Source of the DNA: Gamsiella multidivaricata
Taxonomy: Eukaryota > Mortierellomycota > Mortierellomycetes > Mortierellales > Mortierellaceae
Length of the DNA: 64,000 bases
Assembly: GCF_025024155.1 (NCBI RefSeq)
Contig: NW_026251732.1
Coordinates: forward strand, 124,001 to 188,000
Reading direction: 5' to 3'
The notes beneath the pieces are model-generated. The model saw only the letters and a program-made list of their open reading frames with translations, ran no database searches and was not told the origin of the DNA. Positions 1 to 11,900 of this stretch are shown one piece after another. Position 1 is the first letter of the stretch, and each line of letters opens with the position of its first letter. A program made the position numbers and the translations under genes.

Positions 1-1365
1 TGCAACAACACAACAAACACTGCGCATAACTGCAGTTCTTGATGGCAGCTGGCTGTTGCCAGCCGAGAGACTACGTTCTGCGCACTGACAAATACCGCTG
101 AATGAACAAAAAAGAAAAAAGGGCGTACACATCTCCAGCAAGATGGGAATGGATATACATGCATTGTTCACCACGATCAGACCCCGGATGAATTCAAAAC
201 GCCGTTCTTTCATTCTTTTATGTTTTTCTCTTTCTTCTTTTTTCCATTCCTCCTTCCTTTCTTTATCCTCTTTCTTCCCCAGCCGCTCATTCACCTTTGA
301 CAAACGCAGGAGAGGGCCCTCACTTCTCGAAGGATCAGGGATACCACGACTAGAGGAGCAAAAACGACAGACAAGACACCTCAGATAGCAGCACTTGCTC
401 CCAGAGACAACGCAGCATAACGTCTTATCTCAAGGTTCGTTCTCACTGCGACCAGTCCGTCTCTTTTCACAAACGCACACGGCCACAGCGATTACCAGGG
501 GAGGGACAGATGAGCATCGTGGATATGACATAGGACATTAGACATTGGGCAATGGACCAGCGGACAGTTCTCTTTTTTCTCGGGATATCAGATTCGTTTT
601 CGGCAAATCTTTATTCTGAAGCGAGCTGTTGAATACGTTATGGGCGACAGATGTAGCGTGGCATGGCATGGCATGGCATGGCCGGGGCTGAGATCACAAA
701 CAAACGGCAAACAAACGAGGACGCGGACAACAGGCGGTCGGAAGGAAAAAAGGAATATCCGCTGTAATCGAAATCAAAGCATCAACACGGGCTTTTATTT
801 TCCGATCGTCCCCCGGCACATACCTCTGCACCGTGCCCTCACAACATATTCCCCACGAACCAGGGACGAGTTCGTCAGCCAGAAGAAAAGGAGCAAGAAG
901 CGCCAGAGGGGGAAGAGGACGGCTGGCAGCATCCAGCATCAGTCAATGGCATAAGAGGCAGGAGGGGAGGAAAGAGCGGGATGCGCTTGCTGCGTGCGAA
1001 TTAGTGGCAAAACCGTCATTTTTATTTTATTTTATTTTATTTTATCTCCAGGAAGGTACAGAGACCGAACAGAAAAAAACCCGTCTCACCCTCCTCTTCC
1101 CTCTTTCTCGTCACTTCTTTTAACCGCTTCTTTCTTTCGTTCTGTCTCTCCCCTCCCCGTCTCCATCAACCGCTCCTTCGAACTCTCCACACTGCTCGCC
1201 ATCCCCGCTCTTCTTCCCCTCGCCCAGCTTACTGCCTCGGCACACCAGGGCCAAATCGATCGGTCGAGTCCTCACGCATTCTGACAAATCGATCGCAGAA
1301 AAGGCGGCGCTCTCGCAGCCACATACCCCCACACCGTCTTTGACAGCTCCATATCAGAACCGCAT
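1..1365. other. Upstream region of the ceramide synthase gene, no gene supported
   Basis: No open frame here looks like a protein. It holds a GGCAT/GGCATG tandem run near 660-680, a (TTTTA)n run near 1019-1045 and CT-rich stretches from about 1080 to 1240 that fit the leader and promoter of the gene starting at 1366. Short frames at 143-388 and 640-1284 are low-complexity and have no recognisable domain. Confidence 0.6.
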
Positions 1366-3399
1366 ATGAAGGACCCCATCAGCTGCGGCATTGTCCCCTC
1401 ACCTGTCCTTGACTCCTCTGCCTCTGTCTTCATGGCCTCCAACACCACCAACACAGTGACTACCACTGCCAGCGCCAACACTAGCGAAACTTCGCGTCTC
1501 TTTGGCAAGGCCAGATCCAACTCTTCCCGCCGCAGAGCCAGCATCGACCACCAGACTGGCAAACCTCACCACTATGATCACCGGCGGCATCATCACCACG
1601 ACCCTACTAAGGGTCGCTCCCCCTCACCTCCCGAGGGTGCCCGACGTCTCGCGGTTGCGGATCAGCAGGTCCTCAAATACAGCGCGGATAATGCTCAGAT
1701 CCATGTCCACCGTCCTGCCAGACAGAGCTGGCCCTCTTTTCTGATCCAGCACCAGCTCGTTCTCTCCTGCTCCGTGATCCTCGCCATCTTTGCAGCCCAC
1801 GCCCTAGTTCTTTTGGAGGAAGCGCGCAAAGGCCACTCTATCGACTGGATCGGAAGTCTCTCGGCGATCGTCCCTCCCCCGATCTGGCAAAACCTCCCTC
1901 AATCTTGGACTAGGGCTTCCTCAGGCGGACCTGCTATCGTCAAGAAATGGGATGGATCCAAGGCTGGTGTCTACAGCCCTAACGAGTCTTGGTCGTCTTT
2001 GGCAATGGGACTGCAGTACCAAGAGATCGTGGTCGATGAGGTGACGGGAGCGAAGCAAGTACTTTATAGTAAGGGATGGAACGATCTATACATGGTTATG
2101 GTCTGGGTCATGATCTGGACTGCCATTCGTGAGGCGGCCATGAGCTATGTCTTCATCCCCTTGGGTCGGTCCTTCGGAGTTGGTGAGCTCAAAACGAAGA
2201 AAATTGGGAAGGGTAGTGAAGCTACAGTTTCATCAACTGCAAAAGCAGGATCGGCAACAAGGAAGCCTGGTGAGCCCGCGTCGCCATCAGCAACAGGAAT
2301 AAACACAAAAACGGTTCAAGGATCGGGTGATGCCAATAGGACGGAGAGTATCCAGCAAAAGAAGGAGCAGCATGCACGCGAGGGCAAATTACTTCGATTT
2401 GCAGAACAAGGTACGGCGCTTCGTCGATGGCTTGTTGATCTTTTCTGGGTACCCACATGTAGGAATGGATGGAGATGTCCCCTGGTTAAGAATAGACTTT
2501 ATGCTCACTCACCTTCTATACTATCTTAATTTTAGGATGGTTGGTGCTCTACGACGGCTGTATGTGGACCTTCGGCATTGTAAGTGCATGCACGCATACA
2601 GTTTTTTCGTTGTATCTCTCGCAATGTATGTACATGCAACTGCAGCACGACCCAAGCTGATCTCCTTTCAAATGAACAGTATCTGCTTTACCACTCTGCC
2701 TATTGGTCCGACACGACCTACTACTGGCGCGATTACCCCAAGACGCACCTGGACGCAACCATGAAGTGGTACTACCTCATCCAATTCGCTTTTTGGATCC
2801 AACAGCTCTTACTCGCCATCCTTGGAATCGAAAAGCGTCGGAAAGACTTTCTCGAGTTCATGATCCACCACATCATTACCTGTCTTCTTATCGGCTTCTC
2901 CTACTCCTGTAACCTTACCTCTGTCGGCCATGCTGTCCTCTGCGCCATGGACTTTTCTGATATCATCCTCGCAGCCTGCAAGATGCTCAAATATATGCAC
3001 AAGGATCAACTCGCTGACGTCGGATTCGTCTTCTTTGTGTTCACTTGGATCCTCTCGCGCCACTACTATTACGGCGTCATTATTTGGTCCACTTTTGCCG
3101 AGGCTCCCAAATACGCGGCCATGGGTTGGGACCCTACCAAAGGAATGTATTTCACGCCCAAGATCTTACAAGGATTTCAGTTCCTACTGTGTTCGCTTTA
3201 CATGGTTCTGCTGTTCTGGCTGGCGATGATCATCCGTGTGGTTATAAAGGTCCTCAAGGGCGGGAATAGCGAGGACGTCAGGAGCGAAGATGAAGATGAG
3301 GAGGAGGTCAAGGTGGGCGAGGTGGAGAAACTGAGGAGTGAGCCAGCACTATTGGAAAATGTCTCTCTCGCCGCCAACGGAACCCCTGCCCTCGCCTGA
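1366..3399 (+). CDS. Ceramide synthase, TLC domain (Lag1/Lac1 family)
   Basis: Acyl-CoA-dependent ceramide synthase of the ER membrane, joining a sphingoid base to a fatty acyl-CoA. Proposed exons 1366-2410, 2536-2579, 2680-3399 (602 aa); the 44-nt middle exon is fixed by phase and restores the GWLVLYDGCMWTFGI segment normal for Lag1 proteins. The Lag1 motif lies in exon 3: the HH pair at residues 426-427 (MIHHIITC) and the acidic DFSD at 454-457, between several hydrophobic helices. The N-terminal ~120 residues are Ser/Thr/His-rich, and a Lys/Ser-rich insert (about 290-340) lies between the first TM pair and the TLC core. The C-terminus is acidic (DEDEEEVK), typical of fungal Lag1/Lac1. The start is the first ATG of the frame; a later one (the Met at residue 23) is possible. 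Family assignment is secure; which paralog is not. Confidence 0.93.
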
Positions 3400-3665
3400 T
3401 GAACTTTTAGTGAAAAAGCACTTGTAACATACCTATTTAATAACAATTTACCTCCATCTTGATATCTCTCTATTCATCTGTCATGTTCATAACACCCTTA
3501 TTGTGGCTGCACTGAATTTGAGTCTGGTGCGCATCTTTCATCTTTTTCCGTGTCCCAACATCACCATCAATATCCACACTGCGAACGGTCCGTTGGATGA
3601 TCCTTTTTTTTATTGCACTCTTTCAATGTCAAAATGAAAGAAAAAAAAAAAAACAAGTACTCCAT

Positions 3666-4979
3666 TCAGTGTCTGTGCTTGATGGTGGACGGCGCTAAGC
3701 CAAAGTTTTCGGTGACAGGCATACCCATCTCACCGCAGATGACCTTTATCATCGCAAAGTGGTGCACCTAACGATGTTACACAAAAACGAGCGAGATCAG
3801 CATTTCGTGCAATGGTTGAGCCGTACAGCCTAGACAACAAAAATCCATTTAAACTAACCGCATGTAGACTGCAGAACCAGAGCTCGCGACCAAAGGTGGT
3901 CTGAAATTTGACGGGCGGGTGGGCAGGGTCGATCGTCGCATGAAGGGTCAAGGCTTTGGAGAGGTCCGTTGGTGTCCCCTCTGACGGTGAATTGCCGCGA
4001 CGACATTCTTCTAGAACATGTTGGAGTCTTGAAAGCTCCTTGATCGCATAGTCCATATCTGTCTCCATCGGGACCTATGTTTGTTTTCCAAGAATTAGAT
4101 GGAAGGTAAAGGATTCTTCGATAGTGCCTTGTGAATAGCCGAAGGTGTCCAGTAATAGGAGTCTTCACTGCGTTACCTCTCGTGACCTGGCGTCGTAATC
4201 CACAGACCATTTGTCCTTTGATGATAGACCCTAAGTTAAAAAAAAAGATGCAAGAACCCATTAGCAGTTGCACATCAGGCTATAACCAAAACCAGTTTCA
4301 TGCGCGTCCTTCGATTCAAGGAAAGCCCCTTCTCTGCGTCATCTGTCCATCATGGACACATAACAAACGAAACCCCCTGCTTTTTACCTTGTTGGGCGGA
4401 TAGGTCGATAAGAGCAGTCGATAATGATCATGAAGATGCCGAACATGTTTCCCAATCGTGCCCTGACATGCCAGCTTTGATGGCTTAGTGTACATCTCCG
4501 AACGTCTACATACCCCCGTGGTCGCGTGAGTACCTAAGTACCGTTCAAGATCAAAGCATTAGAGTCGAGGCGCTCTCCACAATAAGGTCGCCACCATCCC
4601 CCCCCTCTTTTTCTCTTTATTGTACCCATGCGCACTTACTTTCATTTACACCTCGATCCACAGAATCCTCTGTGGTATGATGCCCGTTCGTATGATGCCC
4701 GTTCGCGTGATTCCCATTGACGCCCGCCTTTTGCTGATGTCGCTTCTCCTGCTCCTGATGTTCCTCCTCGGCGACAGCAGCCTTCAAAGACTGGAGTAGC
4801 TCCGCACAGTCCTGTAGTGAGCGTGCCGCGACTGTAAAGATATGCTCCAGGTCGTTCTCGCTCTCGTTCTCTGGTTCATGAGTCAGTGCTGTATAGGACC
4901 CGTTCATCGACGCTTCCGAGCCCTTAGCTGCCACAGTCGCAGAGGAGGAGGAAGGCGCCTCGGGGGTGGTAGTGGCCAT
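3666..4979 (-). CDS. DinB-superfamily protein with low-complexity N-terminus
   Basis: Proposed exons in transcription order: 4979-4640, 4533-4388, 4230-4177, 4074-3859, 3767-3666 (285 aa). All junctions are GT-AG and keep frame. The C-terminal two thirds match fungal DinB-like four-helix proteins: GTIGKHVRHLHDHYRLLLS, then DKWSVDYDARSRE, then FGRELWFCSLHAVHHFAMIK and the ending APSTIKH. The conserved histidines in RHLHDH and AVHHFA are the expected metal ligands of the DinB fold. The N-terminal ~110 residues are Ser/Glu/His/Asn-rich with an HTNGHHTNGHHT repeat. Function is unknown; bacterial relatives include metal-dependent thiol transferases, but no substrate can be inferred. The next gene upstream is on the same strand. 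Confidence 0.85.
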
Positions 4980-5324
4980 AGTGAGAAACGAGGAGGCGAT
5001 GCTGCAAAAGTGCGGAGAAACAAAAATGAGAAAATCTAGGCCGAGCCCGATATAGTTGTGAGGTGGAAGGTCTGGAACGTAAAAAATAAAAACACAAACT
5101 GCTGCTGAATATGATGACTGGATCGAGATGAGGTAGAGGGCGTTTGCGATGAGGTTGATGAGTAATGGCAAAAGGAAGAGGAAGTTAGCAAGGTCAAGGC
5201 AAACCGGTGTGCACAAAGACTTCTCTGTGCTCCTTTTTTGTATTCATCTCCGCGCCTAACAAATGACGCCATCAGTCAACGCACGTGATGCATGTGGGGT
5301 AAAAGATCTTGTTTGTATTTGGCT
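4980..5324 (-). other. Leader/promoter between two minus-strand genes
   Basis: This 345-bp gap holds the 5' leader of the DinB-like gene and the 3' end of the F-box-like gene. Its minus strand is TC-rich. A minus-strand frame continues upstream of the chosen Met at 4979 (in-frame start at 5216), but that stretch is hydrophobic and low-complexity and is probably leader. Confidence 0.5.
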
Positions 5325-7148
5325 TCAAAGGGCTGTCGGGAACAGTGGGATGGCGGTGGAGTCCTGGCTCGCGGCCTCGCTGTCCGTGACCTTCTTCAGC
5401 AACAGCCTCGCCTGCGTAATCTCAGGCACAGGCCCCATCAGCTCTCGTCGCACAATCCCATACTTCCAGATCAGCTCTCGGGAGAAGCCCTCGTGCGCCA
5501 GCATTTCCTCCAAAATATTGCGTGCGTTTAGGAGCCCCATGTTTTGCTTCAGGAGCCCCAGCAGCTGCTCCAGTGCTGCCTCATCCTCCGCCTCGTCTGC
5601 TTCGACCATAGTGTCCGGCCCCTTCTCAGCCGCAGCAGCCGCCTTGCCTTTTTCTTTGTCTGCTTTGGACCCTGGCGCCAAGTCTTCCCATTCCATATCC
5701 GAGCAGTCATTGTCGTCAGTTTCACCTACGACCCTATTGGCACCCTCAAGACGCTGCTCCTTCAACAGAACCCCTGTTCGTCTCAGTTCTCCATCCTTTG
5801 TATCGTGATCCTTGCAATCCGTCCGAGTAATCCACTCCAGAACCGGCCCTGCACGAAGATTCACTGAGATAAAGTCCCGAGGGAGCACCGAAACATCGAA
5901 TCCGTTCATCGCTAGCTCGCCCCGGAGATGCCGACTGACACCCCGCCTCCTAACCTCACTCGCCAATCTATTGAACCGCTCGGCATAAATCCGTCCAATT
6001 CTCTCCTGTGGAAACGGATCCTCCAGTGCAATCGGATCCTCCTCCATCCTTCTAGTCGCAACCGCACCCACTTGCCTTGGCTTGATCGGCAGCGGTAAAC
6101 CCGAGGTCACAAACTTCCATGACACGCGAATATAATCGACCTTCATGCGCAGCTGGTACGGGTTCTCGTTCTCCTGGTCTGACACCATCGTGTACTTCAT
6201 AATAAAGTCCTGATCCCCAATATAATGAACACCCTTAGATAACATGAACTTGTACTGCTTCTTCGACGCCATGACTACATGCCCGACCGTATGCACCAAC
6301 TGACGTGCCTCCTCTGCGAGGGCTGCGGCCGTCATCCCCATTCCCGTTCGTGCATTCTGTGGTCCCGTTGTCCCAGTCAGTCCCAGTACCCTGCGAGTGA
6401 ACTGCGCCATGTAACTTTCGCCTGGTTGTGACCCCTCCTGAGGCGTTGTAGTGCTTCCCACTGCCATTGTCGAAAACAGAGAAGACGTACCAAGCGCAGA
6501 AGAAAAGACGTTGCGGACGGGTTGCATCTGGGATAGAGGCGTGATGGGTCCAGGCCTGGCTAGCTCCTGTTGAATCTGATACTCTGTGCTTTGAATCACA
6601 CCAGCCTGTGTAATACTCGACCTACGACCCCTACCTCCACCCACTGTCTCGGTCGCCGTGGTGCCCTGGCCACTCGGCGTCCCCGATGAAGAAGCCGACG
6701 CGGCCTGTTGTAGTCGCTGCTCCTCCCAGATATTCAGGTCCAGATTCCCCAACGTATACTCACTCCACTCATATATTGGGCCACCATCCGGTCCCAGTGT
6801 CGCGGACCTCGGAGATGGTCCACCTCCTGGCCGCCCGTCGCCGTCGACCGCAGCAGGTTCAGACTGTTGAATAAACTCCAGGTAATTATGTCGAATATCG
6901 TATCGATTGAACACTACTGTGAGAGGGTCATGCTGACGGTTGAGGGTGATGCGGACATAGCAGGCTGTGAGGTCATGCTTTCCTCGAGGGGTGATGGATC
7001 CTGCAGGCATAGCGTGCGCTCTGCGGGATGTTAAGGAACCATCGACACAGTCGCGAAAGCCTTTGGAGATGAGGCGGAGGCTGGCGAGGACATGAAGGCT
7101 GCAGAAGGAACAGACAAGCTGGAAGGTTTCGACCGGAAGAGAATCCAT
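5325..7148 (-). CDS. F-box-like domain protein, uninterrupted frame
   Basis: A 607-aa single-exon protein. The N-terminus (MDSLPVETFQLVCSFC, then LASLRLISKGFRDCVD) has the hydrophobic and Leu-Pro pattern of an F-box, suggesting a substrate adaptor of an SCF ubiquitin ligase. It lacks clear leucine-rich repeats. After the F-box comes a conserved-looking region (residues about 55-100), a Gly/Ser/Thr-rich linker (about 110-250), then a globular segment (about 265-460) and an acidic, Ala/Lys-rich stretch near 500-530. The 3' end (LLKKVTDSEAASQDS) looks complete. The substrate cannot be named. The F-box call rests on a weak motif, so it could be another N-terminal helical domain. Confidence 0.75.
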   Translation of the reverse strand: MDSLPVETFQLVCSFCSLHVLASLRLISKGFRDCVDGSLTSRRAHAMPAGSITPRGKHDLTACYVRITLNRQHDPLTVVFNRYDIRHNYLEFIQQSEPAAVDGDGRPGGGPSPRSATLGPDGGPIYEWSEYTLGNLDLNIWEEQRLQQAASASSSGTPSGQGTTATETVGGGRGRRSSITQAGVIQSTEYQIQQELARPGPITPLSQMQPVRNVFSSALGTSSLFSTMAVGSTTTPQEGSQPGESYMAQFTRRVLGLTGTTGPQNARTGMGMTAAALAEEARQLVHTVGHVVMASKKQYKFMLSKGVHYIGDQDFIMKYTMVSDQENENPYQLRMKVDYIRVSWKFVTSGLPLPIKPRQVGAVATRRMEEDPIALEDPFPQERIGRIYAERFNRLASEVRRRGVSRHLRGELAMNGFDVSVLPRDFISVNLRAGPVLEWITRTDCKDHDTKDGELRRTGVLLKEQRLEGANRVVGETDDNDCSDMEWEDLAPGSKADKEKGKAAAAAEKGPDTMVEADEAEDEAALEQLLGLLKQNMGLLNARNILEEMLAHEGFSRELIWKYGIVRRELMGPVPEITQARLLLKKVTDSEAASQDSTAIPLFPTAL

Positions 7149-8993
7149 TTGTGCAAGGTATGAAATGAGTGTCTATTAAGAGGTAAGGAATAAAACCGAG
7201 TTGGATCGAAAAGGCGTGAGGGTGAGGAGGTGAGGAGGAAGGAGTAGAAAAGAAAAAAAAAAAAAAAAAAAAAAAAGAGGAACGTCTAGTGAGGCTGTTG
7301 TATATAGGAAGGAATGAATGGCAGCGCTTGGATTCAAACGTGGCGACCCACCGAATGTCCACGGCAGGAAAAAGGAAAAATAAGGTTGCCAAACAGAACC
7401 AACAAAATTGGTCGTATACACAGCCGAAGTACCTTTGCTTGCCGAAGAAGACTCCATACATGTCCGTCTACCTCGGCAACCTGCCCACCACAGCCACAAC
7501 AAACCCAGCCTGTTCCCTAGTTTGTGCACTTTGCCGGAGGAATAGGGCCACAGCGTACTTTACTCATAGATACCATGTGTGGTGCCGATATAGGATGAGG
7601 AGTGCAGTAGATCCGATTGATGATAAACGGTATGTAGGGTAAAGAGTGGTTGCAGCTCCCCTCCACTCCTGCCCATCCATTTTGCATTCATGCTGGAGAA
7701 GGCGAGAAGAAAAGAAGGCAGCCTTTTGTCTTTAAGAAGATGGAGAAGGCGACGATGCTTCTTTATACGCTTACACGCCTATCGAAAGGCTAAGGGGTGT
7801 GAATACGCCCAGGAACAAAGGGGCTGGAGAGAGTCGCCAGGAGGTGGTTTCAGCAGGACGCCCAGGACGGAAATGGCAACCAAGGGCAAGCGACAGAGCA
7901 TAGGAGGAAAGGGGAGGAGTCACCCAATCCCCCCTTTTCCTTACTCTCCAGTCGTCCATGTTCAGCTCCTTAAAACAAAAGGCCCCTTTATATTTCTAGC
8001 CATTGCCTTGGCTCCCAGAGGACGAGCGGATGGTGCTGCTTCTTGGCGGATCCCCTGCAGGTGTGCGAAAAATAAGGCCGCTGCTAAATGTGCTATTCCT
8101 GTTTTTTGGAACATGTAGCAGCCATTGTAATATTACATTTGTAACTGCATCCGGACACATGCGTGAATACATGGCTCCCCAAAGACGTGAGCATCAGGCA
8201 CCTGGATGGACAGGCCACGATAACCATCACTACCATCATCATCACCACCGGCACCGGTGCTCCAACCACCACCACCATCCCTCCTTCCGCTCTCTTTCCT
8301 TCGCTCTCTTTCTTTCATTATTCTTTTACTTTTTCGTTCTGATAGCCTGTACTATTGGTTCTACACCTCACATACAGATCTACCGTCCATTCTCCTTCCC
8401 ACTCTGTGTCCCAGCTCGTCCCATCAGATATCCCTGCACGACCCTTGCCGTCTCTTGCAGCTATCTCCGTCTCGTTACTCAAAACCGTATTCCACGCAGA
8501 TCATCACATCATCATCAACTATCCGCTGCAGCACCATCATCGTCATCGACGTCTTCGCCATCCTCTTCGCTTTTCATGTTCTTTCATGTGCCTGCATCGA
8601 CCCGTCAACTGCATACCGCCTTTGTTTTTCTTCCACTTTCTGCTTTCCCTCTCGATCTCGTCTTTGTTTCCGCTCGTTCCTGGCATTCGTCCTTCTCCAC
8701 CTTCACACTCACCCCTGGATAGCGTCCCCTCCACAACCGATCTATCCTTTGCTAACTAAACCGCCCAACCACGGAGAATATACTATATTGTCCAGCACAT
8801 TTCGCAGGTCTCTGTTCAACTACCAAACCACTCCTTTGTTGCCTTTGCAAACTCAAGAACAACCTCAGTGCATTGCATTGCTTCCAGCCCTTGGAGACTT
8901 AAAATCGTGAAGCAATTGGCCAGCCCATACCTCCTGGGCAGCATAACCTTGAAAGCCTCATTCCAAACTCATTCACATAAACGATCTTTCGCC
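7149..8993. other. Intergenic region with poly-A tract and CT-rich leader
   Basis: A divergent intergenic region between the F-box-like gene (minus) and the P2X gene (plus). It contains an A-tract of about 28 bases at 7248-7275 and a strongly CT-rich plus strand from about 8250 to 8900, which fits a long leader for the P2X gene. Overlapping open frames at 7690-8118, 8003-8722 and 8257-8910 are compositional (CT/CAT-rich), with no domain. The frame of P2X exon 1 stays open upstream to an ATG at 8868, an alternative start. Confidence 0.5.
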
Positions 8994-11900
8994 ATGACAT
9001 CGAGTGGAGGTGGTGGATCAGCCTTGTCATTCTCAGACAGGTTCTTTAGGTAGGACAAGAAAGGGTTCTAGAAGAAGTCTACACCCGCAAGTCGCTTTCT
9101 GTCTCTGATTCGTAGTCCACCCTCGTTTGCAATGAGTGAATCTCGAATTCCTTGGACTGACTTGGCTGGCCTATGCTTCTTTTCCCTCAACCACACTACC
9201 CCACACTACCCCTTTCCTGCGACAGTTACGAGACGTTCAAGGTCCTAAGGGTGCGAGAGTAAGTATTTTGACCCGATGTGGTTTGCTACGGCGTGTGCTT
9301 TGTCCTCTTTTTTACTCCCCGCAGCCCGCGCCATTACCTCACGCTGGGAATCGCAGCTCCAGCGGACCACATCCCGCCTCAGGCCGACTCAGCATTCCTG
9401 AACAGTTGACATTTACATTGTTCCTCATGTATTTTTAGCAGGCTGATCTGTTTCTGTCTTGTCTGTAGCTGTGTTATGAGGGCTTGAATGGACCCAATAG
9501 TAAACAAGGAAACACTTTTAGCTGCCCTGAAATGATCCGACACTGAGCAGTCGAGAGCACAAGAGCAAACAAACAAAACACAGAGTTGCACCCACACACG
9601 GAAGGGGGGGAAGAGCCAGCGGACTATGGCTCTTTTTATGGTTTATGGGCACTAGGGTCTCGTGACCCTCGAGCGGGACGGACGCGTTGCGCGCAGTGCG
9701 GTCAACAGGCTGTGGCACGCCTGCACGCCTGCACGCCTAGGGGGATCTGGCGTCAATAAAAAAAAAAGCGGCGCGGGTCAACAGCCACGGCGACCAAAAA
9801 AAAAATCCCGCGCGCCGCACTCTGAAACCTGACGAGTCGCGACGCGCCAATTACACAGCGTTCACCGACCGGCGCATACATCTCGCGACTAAAACTGACC
9901 TTCTTCTCTCGCTCTCTCTCTCCCGCTCCTCTTTTGATTCCGCCCTTTTTTTTTCTTCCGCTGACCATCGTCCTTTTTGGTTGCAGTCGGCGTCTTGGCG
10001 GGCTCTACCGGCTATTTCAGGCTGCCATTCTTCTATACATTGCCACGACCATCATTTTTCAGCAGCGGTACCTCAAGACCGAGAACATCATCAATGGCAG
10101 GTGAACGGGAAAGGCTGCATGCATCCGCAATAGTACATAGCAGGGACAGTAGCGCATAATACCCACTATATATTTTCAAGGACTAACTGAGTAATTTTTC
10201 TTTATATTTGTTGTTTTCTCAGGGGCAGTAAGGGTTACATTAAAGGCGCCCGCGGATGGCATTGGCACACCAGGGTACTGTAATTCAAGCACATCGCCAT
10301 GCATCTACTGGAACGAAAACGATATTCTTTACAACCCCGGTGTCGAAGGAGCCCTGATCACGACCCGCGCAGGGATCACTCAATATGGCCCCTTCAACAA
10401 CCAATCCACTGCTGCAAGCGCTCTCAGCCAATGCAATGTCAACGTGCCAACAGTTTCTGATTGCGATCCACATAAAGCGCCGTCTACGCTGCTGCTTTCA
10501 CCATCCGTCATGGCTGATATCGAGCGGTTCACTTTAATGCTCGAGCACTCGATCCGTGGTCAGGCAACGGGCCTACAGATGCGGTCAGGAAATATGGAAT
10601 CTGGACTCCTGCGCGACTCTGTAACAGGAGAGGTGCTCAAGACCTTCACTGATCAGGGTCGACACGTCCCCATCACCACATCTTCCTCGTCCGAAAATAC
10701 TGTCCGCCTTGCCGGAGATGTCATGACCGTGGACGAGTTCCTCAGGGCATCAGGAATAAATCTAGATGAGCTGTCTCAAGCACCCAATACTGCTGATGGC
10801 GAGACTGTTAGGCAAGCAGGCGTTGTGATCATCGTTGTGATCCAATATGCCGCCAAGGGCTGGGACCCCAACAGGATTAGCTATGAGTATCTTCCCAAGG
10901 CCATTCCTGACCAAGAGTACAAAGCCATTGAAACCATCCGTGATTTCCAGACCGGTAGGCGAGTTGAGATCAACAGGCATGGGTAAGATACGCGAAAAAT
11001 TAACTTTACTGCAATAACCATAAACATTATTAAAATGGGAACTCATCATATCCTCCACTCTAATGCCCTGATACACAACATAGCATCCGCATCGTCTTCA
11101 CTCAGGCAGGGGAGCTCGGACAGTTCTCTCTTATGACCCTGCTGACGAATCTGGTAGCTGCAGTGGCGTTGTTCAAGGTCGCCAATATCATTGTGGAGCT
11201 GATGATGCTGCGGCTCCACCCACAAAAGAAGGTATACGTCCGGGCAAAGTTCGAGAGCACCAAGGGTACTGATGATCATAGAAAAGATCCCAAATCCACG
11301 ACAAAAGTCGCTTCCCGACAACCACTGCATGAGGAAGTCTCTATTCGTAGCCAGAGCGAGATGGAGCGAGGCTCGGCATGCTCTATTTCCGACCAAGAGG
11401 ATCGTCGCCTAAATGACCGTAGTACCTCTAACCATGGACTTCAAGATGAGAATCAATCATTCAAAACGGATGACTGCCACAGAGATGAAAACAGTGACGA
11501 TGAAGAAAGTGGAGACGAGCCTGTAGGATCAGTTGGAGTTCGCCGAAGAGTAAACAGGGCGGGACAGGTATCAGGAAGCTTCGCTTTAAGCTCGTCGATC
11601 GTTCGGTCAAGGAGAGCCCATGCTTCGTTCGGGATCAGCACCTCGACCGACTTAGAGAAGCGTTCGCAGACGCCAGCGCCCTCGAGTGGAACTGCTGACA
11701 TGGGATATGACTCTTCAATAAAACTAGATGAAGAAGTCATTGCCTTTGACTGGAACAGGAACGGATCGAGCTCAGCTTTGAGCGAAGTTGGCGTACCTGG
11801 CGTTGATTGGTCATCATCCCGACCTGGATCCATCCACGTTGCGAGACAATACTCCAGCGATATCGAGATCGAGACCAGATTTGGCCCACTGCGTGCCAAC

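Noticed and set aside
1399..1599. Minus-strand frame with Val/Gly repeats
   Set aside because: It is a complement of the Ser/Thr/His-rich N-terminus of the ceramide synthase.
8003..8910. Overlapping 239- and 217-codon plus-strand frames
   Set aside because: CT-rich composition gives long Ser/Leu/Pro frames by chance in several phases; more likely the leader of the P2X gene.
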